Source: Eubacterium sp. (GTDB lineage: Bacteria; Bacillota; Clostridia; Lachnospirales; Lachnospiraceae). From it: 13,523 nt of DNA. The position numbers and the translations under genes are program-made. The stretch spans positions 1-13,523 of the forward strand of contig JAJGAH010000015.1 of assembly GCA_020844525.1 (NCBI GenBank), read 5' to 3'. Positions 1 through 4,753 of this stretch are shown one piece after another; position 1 is the stretch's first letter; each line of letters starts with the position of its first letter. A model generated the notes under the pieces. That model did no database searches. It had not been told where the DNA came from and worked only from the letters and a program-made list of their open reading frames with translations.

Positions 1-278
1 GACGACGTGCCTGCTGCCGCTCCCTGATTAGGTCGTTCTCATATTTATTTTTCAAAGACCCTTTGAGGGTTTGTTTGCTATGCCCTCTACACGGTTTCTA
101 ACCGCCCGCCTCTTTTTTCAAACTTATTCTCCGTAAAAAATAAAAAGGCCAGATCAAAATTGATCCAGCCTGGTCCCCGATACATTATTTCGGGCAACTC
201 TGTTGTTTAAATATTAGCAAAAAAAGAACTAGGCTTCAATAGATTGATTATTTTATTTTGTTTTATTTAATATATTCA
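1..278. other. gene-poor left edge
   Basis: I see no convincing complete gene here. On the minus strand a frame without stops runs from about base 105 off the left edge; from a possible TTG at 55 it would read MKNKYENDLIRERQQARR, rich in charged residues, so it could be the start of a gene lying outside the window. There is no ATG and the ribosome site is doubtful (AAAGGG lies only 3 bases before the TTG, inside a CCCT-CAA-AGGG mini-hairpin). The rest holds a minus-strand terminator (134-170) and AT-rich spacer (about 200-275). Confidence 0.3.
134..170 (-). terminator. rho-independent terminator, minus strand
   Basis: Read on the minus strand, 170-147 forms an 11-base-pair stem (GGCTGGATCAA with TTGATCTGGCC, two G-U pairs, two-base loop). 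It is followed at once by a run of twelve bases that is all T except one A (146-135). On the plus strand the two wobble pairs become C-A mismatches and no T run follows, so it works in one direction. It would stop leftward transcription, for example read-through from the transposase gene at 483-1295. Confidence 0.7.
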
Positions 279-422
279 ATGCCACATTCAAACACAAAAG
301 TGCTAATATACTCGTTTTCAGCTATCGAAGCAGCCAGCAGGGAAATAGTTCCAAAGGAAGATGCTCTCTGGGACACAAACTCAGACCTTAAGGAATGGCT
401 TAAGAACTTCAATCATGCGTGA
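279..422 (+). CDS. small ORF, 47 aa, or 3' end of a broken gene
   Basis: An ATG at 279 opens 47 codons ending in TGA at 420-422. The last 30 or so residues look coded: a helix-prone, charged tail with SREIVPKEDALWDTNSDL, then KEWLKNFNHA. There is no Shine-Dalgarno sequence before the ATG and the DNA upstream is AT-rich and not protein-like, so I read this as the surviving C-terminus of a larger gene whose front was lost, rather than a working small gene. The stop lies three bases before the large palindrome at 425-490, suggesting that the gene end and the transposon end have been brought together. I do not recognise the family. Confidence 0.35.
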   Translation: MPHSNTKVLIYSFSAIEAASREIVPKEDALWDTNSDLKEWLKNFNHA

Positions 423-424
423 AT

Positions 425-507
425 TTATGTAAAGAAATCCAGGCACAACTCTTTGGTTTTATTGAGTTGTGCCGCCATTTCTTTACATAACGTAATTCTT
501 TACATAA
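425..507. repeat. palindrome plus repeated TTATGTAAAGAA motif, probable transposon end
   Basis: Arms 425-451 and 464-490 are inverted copies matching at 24 of 27 positions (a three-base block, 439-441 against 474-476, differs), around a 12-base loop. The outer part of each arm is TTATGTAAAGAAAT; the inner part is GGCACAACTC / GAGTTGTGCC. A third copy of the outer motif (TTATGTAAAGAATT on the minus strand) lies at 494-507 in the same orientation as the right arm, three bases away. Repeated transposase-binding sites of this kind are typical of ends of DDE transposons; the hairpin could also act as a two-way terminator. No matching motif was found near the other end of the element (1870-2000). 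Confidence 0.6.
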
Positions 508-1295
508 CCCTTGGATTGCCCACTATACGGACGTGCCCTCATGACACGGATACCAAGTCTGGAAAGGCTTTGGATCAGCTGTGTTGATACGAACTGACGG
601 CCATTATCGACATAGACAGCATCAAAACGGCCGAACTTCAGGACAGCATTGCGAAGGGTGGTTTCTACTATCTCTGCTTCCTGATTGTCATAGAACATCG
701 ATTCCAATAGAAAACGGGAGTGATCGTCAATAATAGAGCAAAGATAGGTCCGGATTTTCCGGCCTTCTTTTCCGATTGGAAGGTACGGGCCATACTTGAT
801 GTCTGCCTGAACGAGCATCATCCGGTGCGGCTTACAGAAGCGCTTTGTCGTGCTTTTTCTTCCTTCCGCATACTTCTTCATCTGCTTTCTGCTGAATCCG
901 GCTTTGTACAAATGATCCTGAAGTGTGGAGCGTTTCAGAACACCGGGTGCTACACGGCCCTCCGATTCAAGGATGAAGATGATCTGGTTCACTGATCTTA
1001 CAGGGACCTCACGTTTCAGTTGAATCGCTTCGTTAAGCAGCTCCTGGTAATTATCTGGGAGCATTGACAGATTTCCTGTCCGCTCTGAAGGCCTCAGCCC
1101 ATCAAAACCACCAATCTCGTATCTTAAAAGATACCGTTTGAGTGTTCTGTCTGACAGTTCATTCTGCTCTGCAATAGAGCGGCGCATGCTGACTTTCTTT
1201 GATGGATCGAGGTCTTCGTCCAGAAGTGGCGCTATCATCTGGAACCTCTGCAGTGCGGTTGCATCCCGCCAGTCGTTTGCCTGATCTTTTTTCAT
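483..1295 (-). pseudogene. DDE (rve-type) transposase, C-terminally truncated
   Basis: This 270-residue protein resembles IS481/Mu-like integrase-fold transposases. Residues about 35-70 are a helix-turn-helix (SIAEQNELSDRTLKRYLL) and 155-263 the RNase-H-like core. The first catalytic Asp is D165 (VQADIKYG) and the second D230 (YVDNG). The family pattern then needs a Glu shortly after RPYSGQSKG, usually KGKIE, but after residue 263 the frame runs into the terminal repeats and ends YVKNYVM. The third acid and the whole C-terminal domain are missing, so strand transfer activity should be lost. The start at 1295 is well supported by AGGAGG about seven bases upstream on the minus strand. It lies 55 bases downstream of the DUF6431-like gene and is probably co-transcribed with it. 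Family assignment is firm; the exact IS family is not. Confidence 0.8.
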
Positions 1296-1350
1296 GATTC
1301 TTTCCTCCTTTTTAGGGAAGGATACTACAGGATCTCAAAAGACACTATGA

Positions 1351-1857
1351 CTAAGCAGGTGCATAATTCTCAGGCGGTCCGGTCGAAAGGAACCGGCCGC
1401 AGCTGTTCAGAAAAAAGTGTATGACAGATGCAAGCCATCCGCCGCCACGGGAACGGAGTTCAACGAGCAGTGACTTCCCGGAATTCAAAAACTCCGAAGA
1501 AAAACCGAGAAGCCTGAACGCAACGGACCTCATATGTCCGTCAATCTGAGCTTTATTCTGGTTGATCCATTGTTTCCATCGGGCCATGGTCCGTTCGCAG
1601 GGATAGCATGAGGTCTCAGGGTTATCCGGGGTACAGATATCGTCCACGACATTCTCAATAACCTCAGTCTGATAGTGCTTTCGGGGAACCAGGATGTCCG
1701 GAAGTTCATTATGAAGACGTCCACACTGAGTGCACTTCAGTCGGCGAATCAGAAGATGTTGCTTTTCGCCATTGTAGGTCTTCATAATGCGTTTTCTCCA
1801 GTCTCTATGTCTCAGAGCGCCACCGCATTCAGGACAGATGGATTCTTCGTTGCTCAT
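1351..1857 (-). CDS. Cys-motif DUF6431-like transposon protein
   Basis: The product (168 residues from the ATG at 1857; a GTG at 1869 would add four) begins MSNEESICPECGG and has two CxxC pairs, CPEC near the N-terminus and CTQC about 35 residues later, around a basic stretch. This is a zinc-ribbon layout. RLKCTQCGRLHNELPD and the following PRKHYQ match my memory of DUF6431, a family of unknown role found beside DDE transposases in Lachnospiraceae; that link is from memory, not a search. A further helical segment with CYPCERTMARWKQW may bind DNA. No good ribosome site is visible. It likely helps the transposase recognise DNA ends. Whether the C-terminus (ending ENYAPA) is full length is unclear. 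Confidence 0.65.
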   Translation of the reverse strand: MSNEESICPECGGALRHRDWRKRIMKTYNGEKQHLLIRRLKCTQCGRLHNELPDILVPRKHYQTEVIENVVDDICTPDNPETSCYPCERTMARWKQWINQNKAQIDGHMRSVAFRLLGFSSEFLNSGKSLLVELRSRGGGWLASVIHFFLNSCGRFLSTGPPENYAPA

Positions 1858-1869
1858 AACCAAAAACAC

Positions 1870-1990
1870 AAAGTTGTTTATTGTAGCCGAGATTGTAATC
1901 TGTTATACTTACTACGTTTGTATTAACCGGGGCTTCAGAGGCCGAGTATCTGCCACGATAAACGGGTTCTCTGGAGCCTTTCCTTTCCTA
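1870..1990. other. probable right boundary of the decayed transposon
   Basis: Between the first gene of the transposon and the remnant to its right there is no sequence matching the TTATGTAAAGAA motif of the other end, so the boundary can only be placed roughly at 1870-1930. Two imperfect structures are visible: a short AGATT-GT-AATCT palindrome (1891-1902) and a 10-base-pair stem with one G-U pair (1931-1940 with 1969-1978, 28-base loop) followed by TTTCCTTTCC. A TTGTAG, 17-base, TATACT arrangement points rightward (about 1881-1915). None is strong enough to call alone. Confidence 0.25.
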
Positions 1991-2220
1991 AGCTTAGGGA
2001 TATTATATCCGGCAGTTATTGGACAATCAAGCATGGCAATCAGAGAACATTAGAAATCAGCTATAACAACAAGTACATTACAAAACCTTGTATCTGGTTC
2101 GGATTTTCAGAACGGGAAATCGGACACATGACCTACAGAAAATGAGCCATGATGTTCGAGCAGTATCGAAAGATCTGGAACATGAAAATGAAAAAGATGG
2201 TCTATAAGGAAGATGAATAA
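1929..2220 (+). pseudogene. helical-protein remnant, copy A, 5' truncated with in-frame TGA
   Basis: After a TAA just before 1929, the plus strand stays open with no start codon to a TGA at 2143-2145, then continues in the same frame to TAA at 2218-2220. The part from 2098 encodes FGFSEREIGHMTYRK, stop, then AMMFEQYRKIWNMKMKKMV and YKEDE. It is clearly homologous to the gene remnant at 3216-3539 (FSE.EIG, MTY/ITY, MFE.YRK, MKKMVY.ED), whose frame does not stop at the equivalent codon, so this TGA is a later mutation. The upstream part (LRDIISGSYWTIKHGNQ, TLEISYNN) looks coded but differs from copy B. The front was probably lost to the neighbouring transposon. The compact amphipathic C-terminus recalls small phage tail-assembly chaperone tails, but I cannot confirm that. 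Confidence 0.5.
2002..2030 (-). promoter_or_regulatory. candidate promoter for the transposon genes
   Basis: On the minus strand TTGATT (2030-2025) and a perfect TATAAT (2007-2002) are separated by 17 bases and point toward the DUF6431-like gene, about 140 bases away. The -10 box sits in a short odd palindrome (GGATAT-T-ATATCC, 1998-2010), next to CCTAAGCTTAGG (1987-1998). Since this lies outside the presumed transposon end it would be a host-supplied promoter, and it may be a chance match. Confidence 0.4.
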
Positions 2221-2300
2221 ATTTCATCTACGCTGCATCTGTAATCGTCAGAAACTATGATATTATACAGTTATAAAGGTGGTGATTACATGAAAAAAGC
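2100..2300 (+). repeat. duplicated cassette head, copy A
   Basis: This stretch aligns with 3419-3620 nearly without gaps. It covers the 3' end of the helical-protein remnant, the short spacer after its stop, the promoter, the ribosome site and the first codons of the small membrane protein. From the remnant's stop to the ATG the two copies are roughly 85 percent identical by eye, with single-base indels. Similarity continues more weakly through the membrane protein and reappears as TTGACCGCTTG / CTGACCGCTTG after it. Confidence 0.75.
2258..2289 (+). promoter_or_regulatory. extended -10 promoter and very strong RBS, copy A
   Basis: TG-A-TATTAT (2258-2266) fits an extended -10 element, so no good -35 box is needed. 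About a dozen bases later AAAGGTGGTGAT (2276-2287) matches the anti-Shine-Dalgarno complement at ten of twelve positions, ending two bases before the ATG at 2290. The same arrangement is conserved in copy B, which argues that both elements are used. The leader would be very short, under 25 bases. Confidence 0.5.
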
Positions 2301-2559
2301 ACTAAAGATTTTCTGGAACGTATTTAAAAAAATACCAGCAATTACCACAATGACAATATTCTTTATTATATTGTCGGTATATTCTGAAAGTGCGTCGGTG
2401 TTACTGTTTTGGGTGCTGTTTTTGCCTGGGGCAGTTTTGATAGAACTTATGCTTATGATCCCTAAGATGATAAAGAACGATAGAGAAAGAAACGCACGCG
2501 TTTGGGGAATTCCAGTGCTAACATTTAGAGAACGAGTAAAGAGATTCTTTTTGAAATGA
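2290..2559 (+). CDS. small two-helix membrane protein, copy A
   Basis: An 89-residue protein with a basic N-terminus (KKALKIFWNVFKKIPA), two closely spaced hydrophobic segments (about 18-34 and 38-57) joined at a Ser/Glu-rich turn, and a long basic tail (KNDRERNARVWGI, then RERVKRFFLK). The start at 2290 is chosen over an upstream ATG at 2257 because of the strong Shine-Dalgarno sequence and because the paralogue at 3610 starts at the same point. Shared residues with the paralogue include KKxPA, FFIILS and FLPGxxLI. I do not recognise a named family. Size, two helices and basic ends are compatible with a holin-like or small toxin-like protein, but also with any small inner-membrane protein. 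Confidence 0.6.
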   Translation: MKKALKIFWNVFKKIPAITTMTIFFIILSVYSESASVLLFWVLFLPGAVLIELMLMIPKMIKNDRERNARVWGIPVLTFRERVKRFFLK

Positions 2560-2567
2560 AATTTTTA

Positions 2568-2656
2568 TTGACCGCTTGCTTTTTTATTTTCTTTCTTGTA
2601 TTACCTTACATATCGTACACGATATTATATTATTATTCCAGCAAGGAGATAAACAG
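2568..2656 (+). promoter_or_regulatory. promoter with operator-like palindrome, plus half-lost terminator
   Basis: At about 2568-2590, GACCGCTTGC followed by TTTTTTATTTT looks like the terminator of copy B with its loop and 3' arm removed. Next, TTACAT (2606-2611) and TATTAT (2628-2633) are 16 bases apart. A perfect palindrome with seven-base arms, ATATCGT-AC-ACGATAT (2610-2625), fills the spacer exactly where a repressor would block RNA polymerase. An AGGAG ribosome site follows at 2645-2649, before the ATG at 2657. The ribbon-helix-helix-like protein at 2977-3162 is a plausible repressor, which is inference. Confidence 0.45.
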
Positions 2657-2770
2657 ATGAGCAAGAAGAAAAGAAAGAAAAAGCACTCACAAAATTAAGT
2701 CTTTATGATTCTTTCAATAATTAGCCTAATACTTTCGATATTGAACGGAATCAAAGATTTGCTCAAGTGA
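2657..2770 (+). pseudogene. micro-ORF: basic head plus hydrophobic tail, split by TAA
   Basis: From the ATG at 2657, with AGGAG seven bases upstream, the frame reads MSKKKRKKKHSQN and meets TAA at 2696-2698. Without that codon the same frame continues through VF and MILSIISLILSILNGIKD, then LLK, to TGA at 2768-2770. Together this would be a 37-residue peptide with a strongly cationic head and one membrane-spanning or amphipathic helix, as in many small membrane peptides and type I toxins. Either the TAA is a disabling mutation (from AAA or CAA), or only the 13-residue basic peptide is made, or the hydrophobic part restarts at the ATG at 2705, which has no ribosome site. I cannot decide from sequence. 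Confidence 0.4.
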
Positions 2771-2828
2771 GTGTGGGGCGATGAAAACACCGCATGCAAT
2801 AAGTATAAATCATCTGTGATAAAAAAAC

Positions 2829-2984
2829 ATGAAAAAAATTATAGTTTGTGCACAAATTGTTTTACTGGTTCCAATGATAGCTCGCATAGCAGACAGAAAA
2901 GCCGATGCACTTGATATTATTACGGCGATAGTGTTAGCGATATCAGCTTTGCTTAATATGCCTAAGGAGGCGGAAAATGCCTAG
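2829..2984 (+). CDS. 51-aa small membrane protein
   Basis: A short protein with two hydrophobic stretches, about residues 3-19 (KIIVCAQIVLLVPMIA) and 29-44 (DIITAIVLAISALL), joined by a charged turn (RIADRKADA). It ends PKEAENA. There is no clear Shine-Dalgarno sequence before the ATG, which lowers confidence. Its last eight bases overlap the start of the next gene, and that gene's GGAGG site lies inside this frame. Such an overlap usually means the two are translated together. It may be the membrane partner of a small two-gene unit with the ribbon-helix-helix-like protein. Family unknown. Confidence 0.45.
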   Translation: MKKIIVCAQIVLLVPMIARIADRKADALDIITAIVLAISALLNMPKEAENA

Positions 2985-3162
2985 TAAGCAATCTGTTGCT
3001 ACAAGAAAGTATGAAACAAAGGCTGGCTGGGTTTCGAGAAGCTACAAGCTGAGGAAGTCAGATGTGGATGAATTTAAGGAAACGTGTGAAAGGCTTGGAG
3101 TTAGTCAGGCAGGACAGCTCACGAAAATGATGCGTGAGTTCATTGAACAGAACAAAGAGTAA
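2977..3162 (+). CDS. ribbon-helix-helix-like small DNA-binding protein
   Basis: A basic 61-residue protein. Residues about 18-55 fit the ribbon-helix-helix order: a short strand (WVSRSYKLRKSD), helix one (VDEFKETCERLG), a turn (VSQAGQ) and helix two (LTKMMREFIEQ). The basic N-terminus (MPSKQSVATRKYETKAG) precedes the strand, as in small Arc-like proteins of plasmids and phages. A GGAGG site six bases before the ATG supports the start, and it overlaps the 51-residue membrane protein. Proteins like this often repress their own operon; the palindrome at 2610-2625 is a candidate site. A strong terminator follows five bases after the stop. The fold is inferred from pattern, not from a search. Confidence 0.6.
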   Translation: MPSKQSVATRKYETKAGWVSRSYKLRKSDVDEFKETCERLGVSQAGQLTKMMREFIEQNKE

Positions 3163-3167
3163 AGAGA

Positions 3168-3193
3168 GGGACAGCTTTCGTGCTGTCCCTTTT
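3168..3193 (+). terminator. rho-independent terminator
   Basis: GGGACAGC (3168-3175) and GCTGTCCC (3182-3189) form a perfect eight-base-pair stem around a six-base loop (TTTCGT), followed by TTTT. It closes the small-gene unit that ends at 3162. Confidence 0.9.
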
Positions 3194-3215
3194 GAATGGG
3201 GAAAAATAATAAATT

Positions 3216-3539
3216 GTGAAGGTTACCGAGATCCGACAGCGGATCCGGGCATTACATCACGCAGACAGAACGCCAGAAAAGAGGATTAAGCGTGGCCTGA
3301 GAAAACCATTCTTTGCACCATCCAGGAGCACTGGAAGCGGATACGAAGCAGCACAAGGAATAACGGATGATCCGGTAACATTCGATTTTGCAAAATTGCT
3401 ATTCATGGGTATCCGATGCGGATTTTCAGAGCAGGAAATAGGGCGCATTACCTATGGAAAGAGGGTGCTGATGTTCGAATAGTATCGGAAAATCTGCAAC
3501 ATGAGAATGAAAAAGATGGTCTATCAGGAGGATAAATAA
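3216..3539 (+). pseudogene. helical-protein remnant, copy B, with in-frame TAG
   Basis: From a GTG at 3216 the frame gives 88 residues to a TAG at 3480-3482, then continues in frame through YRKICNMRMKKMVYQEDK to TAA at 3537-3539. Copy A (1929-2220) has a Gln codon (CAG) at the TAG position, so the stop is a CAG to TAG change and the ancestral gene was longer. The C-terminal part (about residue 60 on) holds the shared FSEQEIGRITYGK and VLMFE motifs. The N-terminal half is Arg-rich (RQRIRALHH, KRIKRGLRK) and has no counterpart in copy A. The start is weak: GTG with only GGGGA about 14 bases upstream. An 88-residue truncated product could still be made. Confidence 0.45.
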
Positions 3540-3620
3540 ATTCCATCAGCAGTGGATCTGTAATTGTCAGAAAACTGTGATATTATACAGTCATAAAGGT
3601 GGTGATCACATGAAAACTGG
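3419..3620 (+). repeat. duplicated cassette head, copy B
   Basis: This is the partner of 2100-2300. It includes the remnant's 3' end, the promoter (extended -10 TG-A-TATTAT at 3578-3586), the near-consensus ribosome site AAAGGTGGTGAT (3596-3607) and the first codons of the small membrane protein. The copies are in direct orientation about 1.3 kb apart, so recombination between them would delete the small-gene unit between. Confidence 0.75.
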
Positions 3621-3843
3621 AGCAAGAAAGATTTGGGATATCTGGAAGAAAACTCCAGCGACTTTTTCTTCCGTGATTTTTTTTATTATTTTATCAATTC
3701 CCGCAAAAAGCCCACTGGTTATGGTTTTTGCATTAGTGTTTCTCCCAGGGACATTACTGATAGACTTGTTAATAGAAATCGTAAGAACCGGGAAGGAATA
3801 TAAAAAATTTATCACTAAAATCGGGAAGCACTGGAATGATTAA
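3610..3843 (+). CDS. small two-helix membrane protein, copy B
   Basis: A 77-residue paralogue of the protein at 2290-2559. The order is the same: basic amphipathic start (KTGARKIWDIWKKTPA), hydrophobic segment one (SSVIFFIILSIP), a short polar turn (AKSPL), segment two (VMVFALVFLPGTLLIDLL), and a basic tail (EYKKFITKIGKHWND) that is shorter than copy A's. The start at 3610 is fixed by the strong Shine-Dalgarno site ending two bases upstream. Unlike copy A it keeps a complete terminator. The two proteins have diverged well beyond their control regions. Conserved KK.PA, FFIILS and FLPG are likely the family signature. Function unknown. Confidence 0.6.
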   Translation: MKTGARKIWDIWKKTPATFSSVIFFIILSIPAKSPLVMVFALVFLPGTLLIDLLIEIVRTGKEYKKFITKIGKHWND

Positions 3844-3860
3844 AAACAAAAAGCTTACTG

Positions 3861-3893
3861 ACCGCTTGATAAATGCAGGCGGTTTCTTTTGTT
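3861..3893 (+). terminator. rho-independent terminator
   Basis: ACCGCTTG (3861-3868) pairs with CAGGCGGT (3876-3883), eight base pairs including one G-U, around a seven-base loop, followed by TTCTTTTGTT. It ends the copy B membrane-protein gene. In the other direction the stem would also serve the converging recombinase-like gene, though the T run there is less regular. The matching site after copy A has kept only the first arm. Confidence 0.75.
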
Positions 3894-3922
3894 CAGGAAA
3901 GAAATACACGCATAAATGACCA

Positions 3923-4501
3923 TTATTTGCCAGAATCATTCCTTCTTCTGGATTCTCCCTGCTTCTTTTGATATTCCTTTACCAGATGGTAAAAGGTCCC
4001 CTTTCTCACCCCTGCCTTTTGCATGAATTCGACCGCGGTTATTTTTTTTGCCTGCCACTGGGGATAAAGTACTTCCCAGTTATCCGGGAAGGGGATTTTC
4101 TTTCTGCCTGCATGAGAATGTCTGACGGGCAGATCAGATGGGAGAGGTTTATCTGTCAGCTTTCTGAAAACATCGATTAATGTCTTGAGGGCGATGCGAT
4201 TGGTCATGCTGTCAATCTGTGTGGTGATGGGATAGTCAGTAATTGCCAAAGTTATTCTGTGTTTCAGCATCCACTCCAATTCCTTCAGAATATTTACATT
4301 GCTTCGTCCCAGATTATAGATGGAAGAGGTAATGATTATACCGCCTTCTTCTGAGAGTTTTTGTTTCATTCTTAGATAGGAGGAAACTTCTCCTGCACGA
4401 TCACTGTATACATCGGGGGAATCGTAAATTCCGCCACAGATCCTTCCTAGGACTGCATTATCTGGTTTATTGTCTTGATATATATAAATGCATACTGCCA
4501 T
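3923..4501 (-). CDS. serine-recombinase-like protein lacking the catalytic serine motif
   Basis: A 192-residue protein with the resolvase layout. Residues 1-115 resemble the catalytic domain, best seen at ITSSIYNLGRSNVNILKELE (57-76), which matches the family's LxRLGRSxxdll stretch, and at the following helix and strand (HRITLAITDYP). Residues about 130-180 hold a Hin-like helix-turn-helix (ITAVEFMQKAGVRKGTFYHLV) preceded by AGRKK. Active resolvases begin with YxRVSxxxQ carrying the nucleophilic serine and an arginine. Here the start is MAVCIYIYQDNKPD, with neither, and the family's Asp-Arg before LGRS is replaced by Tyr-Asn. It probably binds DNA without cutting it. It faces left, away from the core genes, and may mark the end of a mobile region. 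Confidence 0.65.
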   Translation of the reverse strand: MAVCIYIYQDNKPDNAVLGRICGGIYDSPDVYSDRAGEVSSYLRMKQKLSEEGGIIITSSIYNLGRSNVNILKELEWMLKHRITLAITDYPITTQIDSMTNRIALKTLIDVFRKLTDKPLPSDLPVRHSHAGRKKIPFPDNWEVLYPQWQAKKITAVEFMQKAGVRKGTFYHLVKEYQKKQGESRRRNDSGK

Positions 4502-4548
4502 GTCGGCTTTCTCCAGTGTATTGACGTCCGGTAGATGAGATGTGTCTT

Positions 4549-4574
4549 CTGTTTCATAATTTCACATGAAACAG
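4549..4574. promoter_or_regulatory. inverted repeat upstream of the recombinase-like gene
   Basis: CTGTTTCAT (4549-4557) and ATGAAACAG (4566-4574) are a perfect nine-base inverted repeat with an eight-base spacer, about 50 bases upstream of the minus-strand gene start at 4501. Position and symmetry suit an operator or a resolvase-type binding site; no T run follows on either side, so a terminator is less likely. Confidence 0.5.
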
Positions 4575-4640
4575 CTTAGCACAAATTTATGTATGTTGAA
4601 ATATTCGGGGATGTGATAAATCGTTTAAATTTGGCTTTAC

Positions 4641-4669
4641 TTGCGCCAATAGTTGACAAATATTATACT
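4641..4669 (+). promoter_or_regulatory. candidate promoter for the FAD oxidoreductase
   Basis: TTGCGC (4641-4646) and TATACT (4664-4669) are 17 bases apart. A perfect TTGACA also lies at 4653-4658, but the hexamer 17 bases after it (GTTAGA) is a poor -10. One of these two overlapping arrangements probably drives the gene starting at 4754. The region also marks the change from accessory to core DNA. Confidence 0.4.
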
Positions 4670-4753
4670 ATGTTCGTTAGAGATGAAGTGTGAGAAATTC
4701 CTGTCTTCTGGCAATTTGTGTCAGAAGCCTGCACACACGAAATGGAGAACGAT

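Noticed and set aside
720..995. Plus-strand 91-codon frame inside the transposase
   Set aside because: Opposite to a clear integrase core; no independent evidence.
1675..2053. Plus-strand frames crossing the DUF6431-like gene
   Set aside because: They run opposite to the Cys-motif gene and have no ribosome site; the Cys pairs make the minus strand the coding one.
2760..2815. 12-residue frame MKTPHAISINHL
   Set aside because: Too short, with no conserved feature; it sits in the spacer between two better candidates.
3564..3586. TTGTCA as -35 box for the copy B promoter
   Set aside because: The spacer to TATTAT is only 11 bases, and copy A has TCGTCA; an extended -10 explains both copies better.
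4653..4669. TTGACA paired with TATACT as one promoter
   Set aside because: They are only five bases apart; they must belong to different arrangements.
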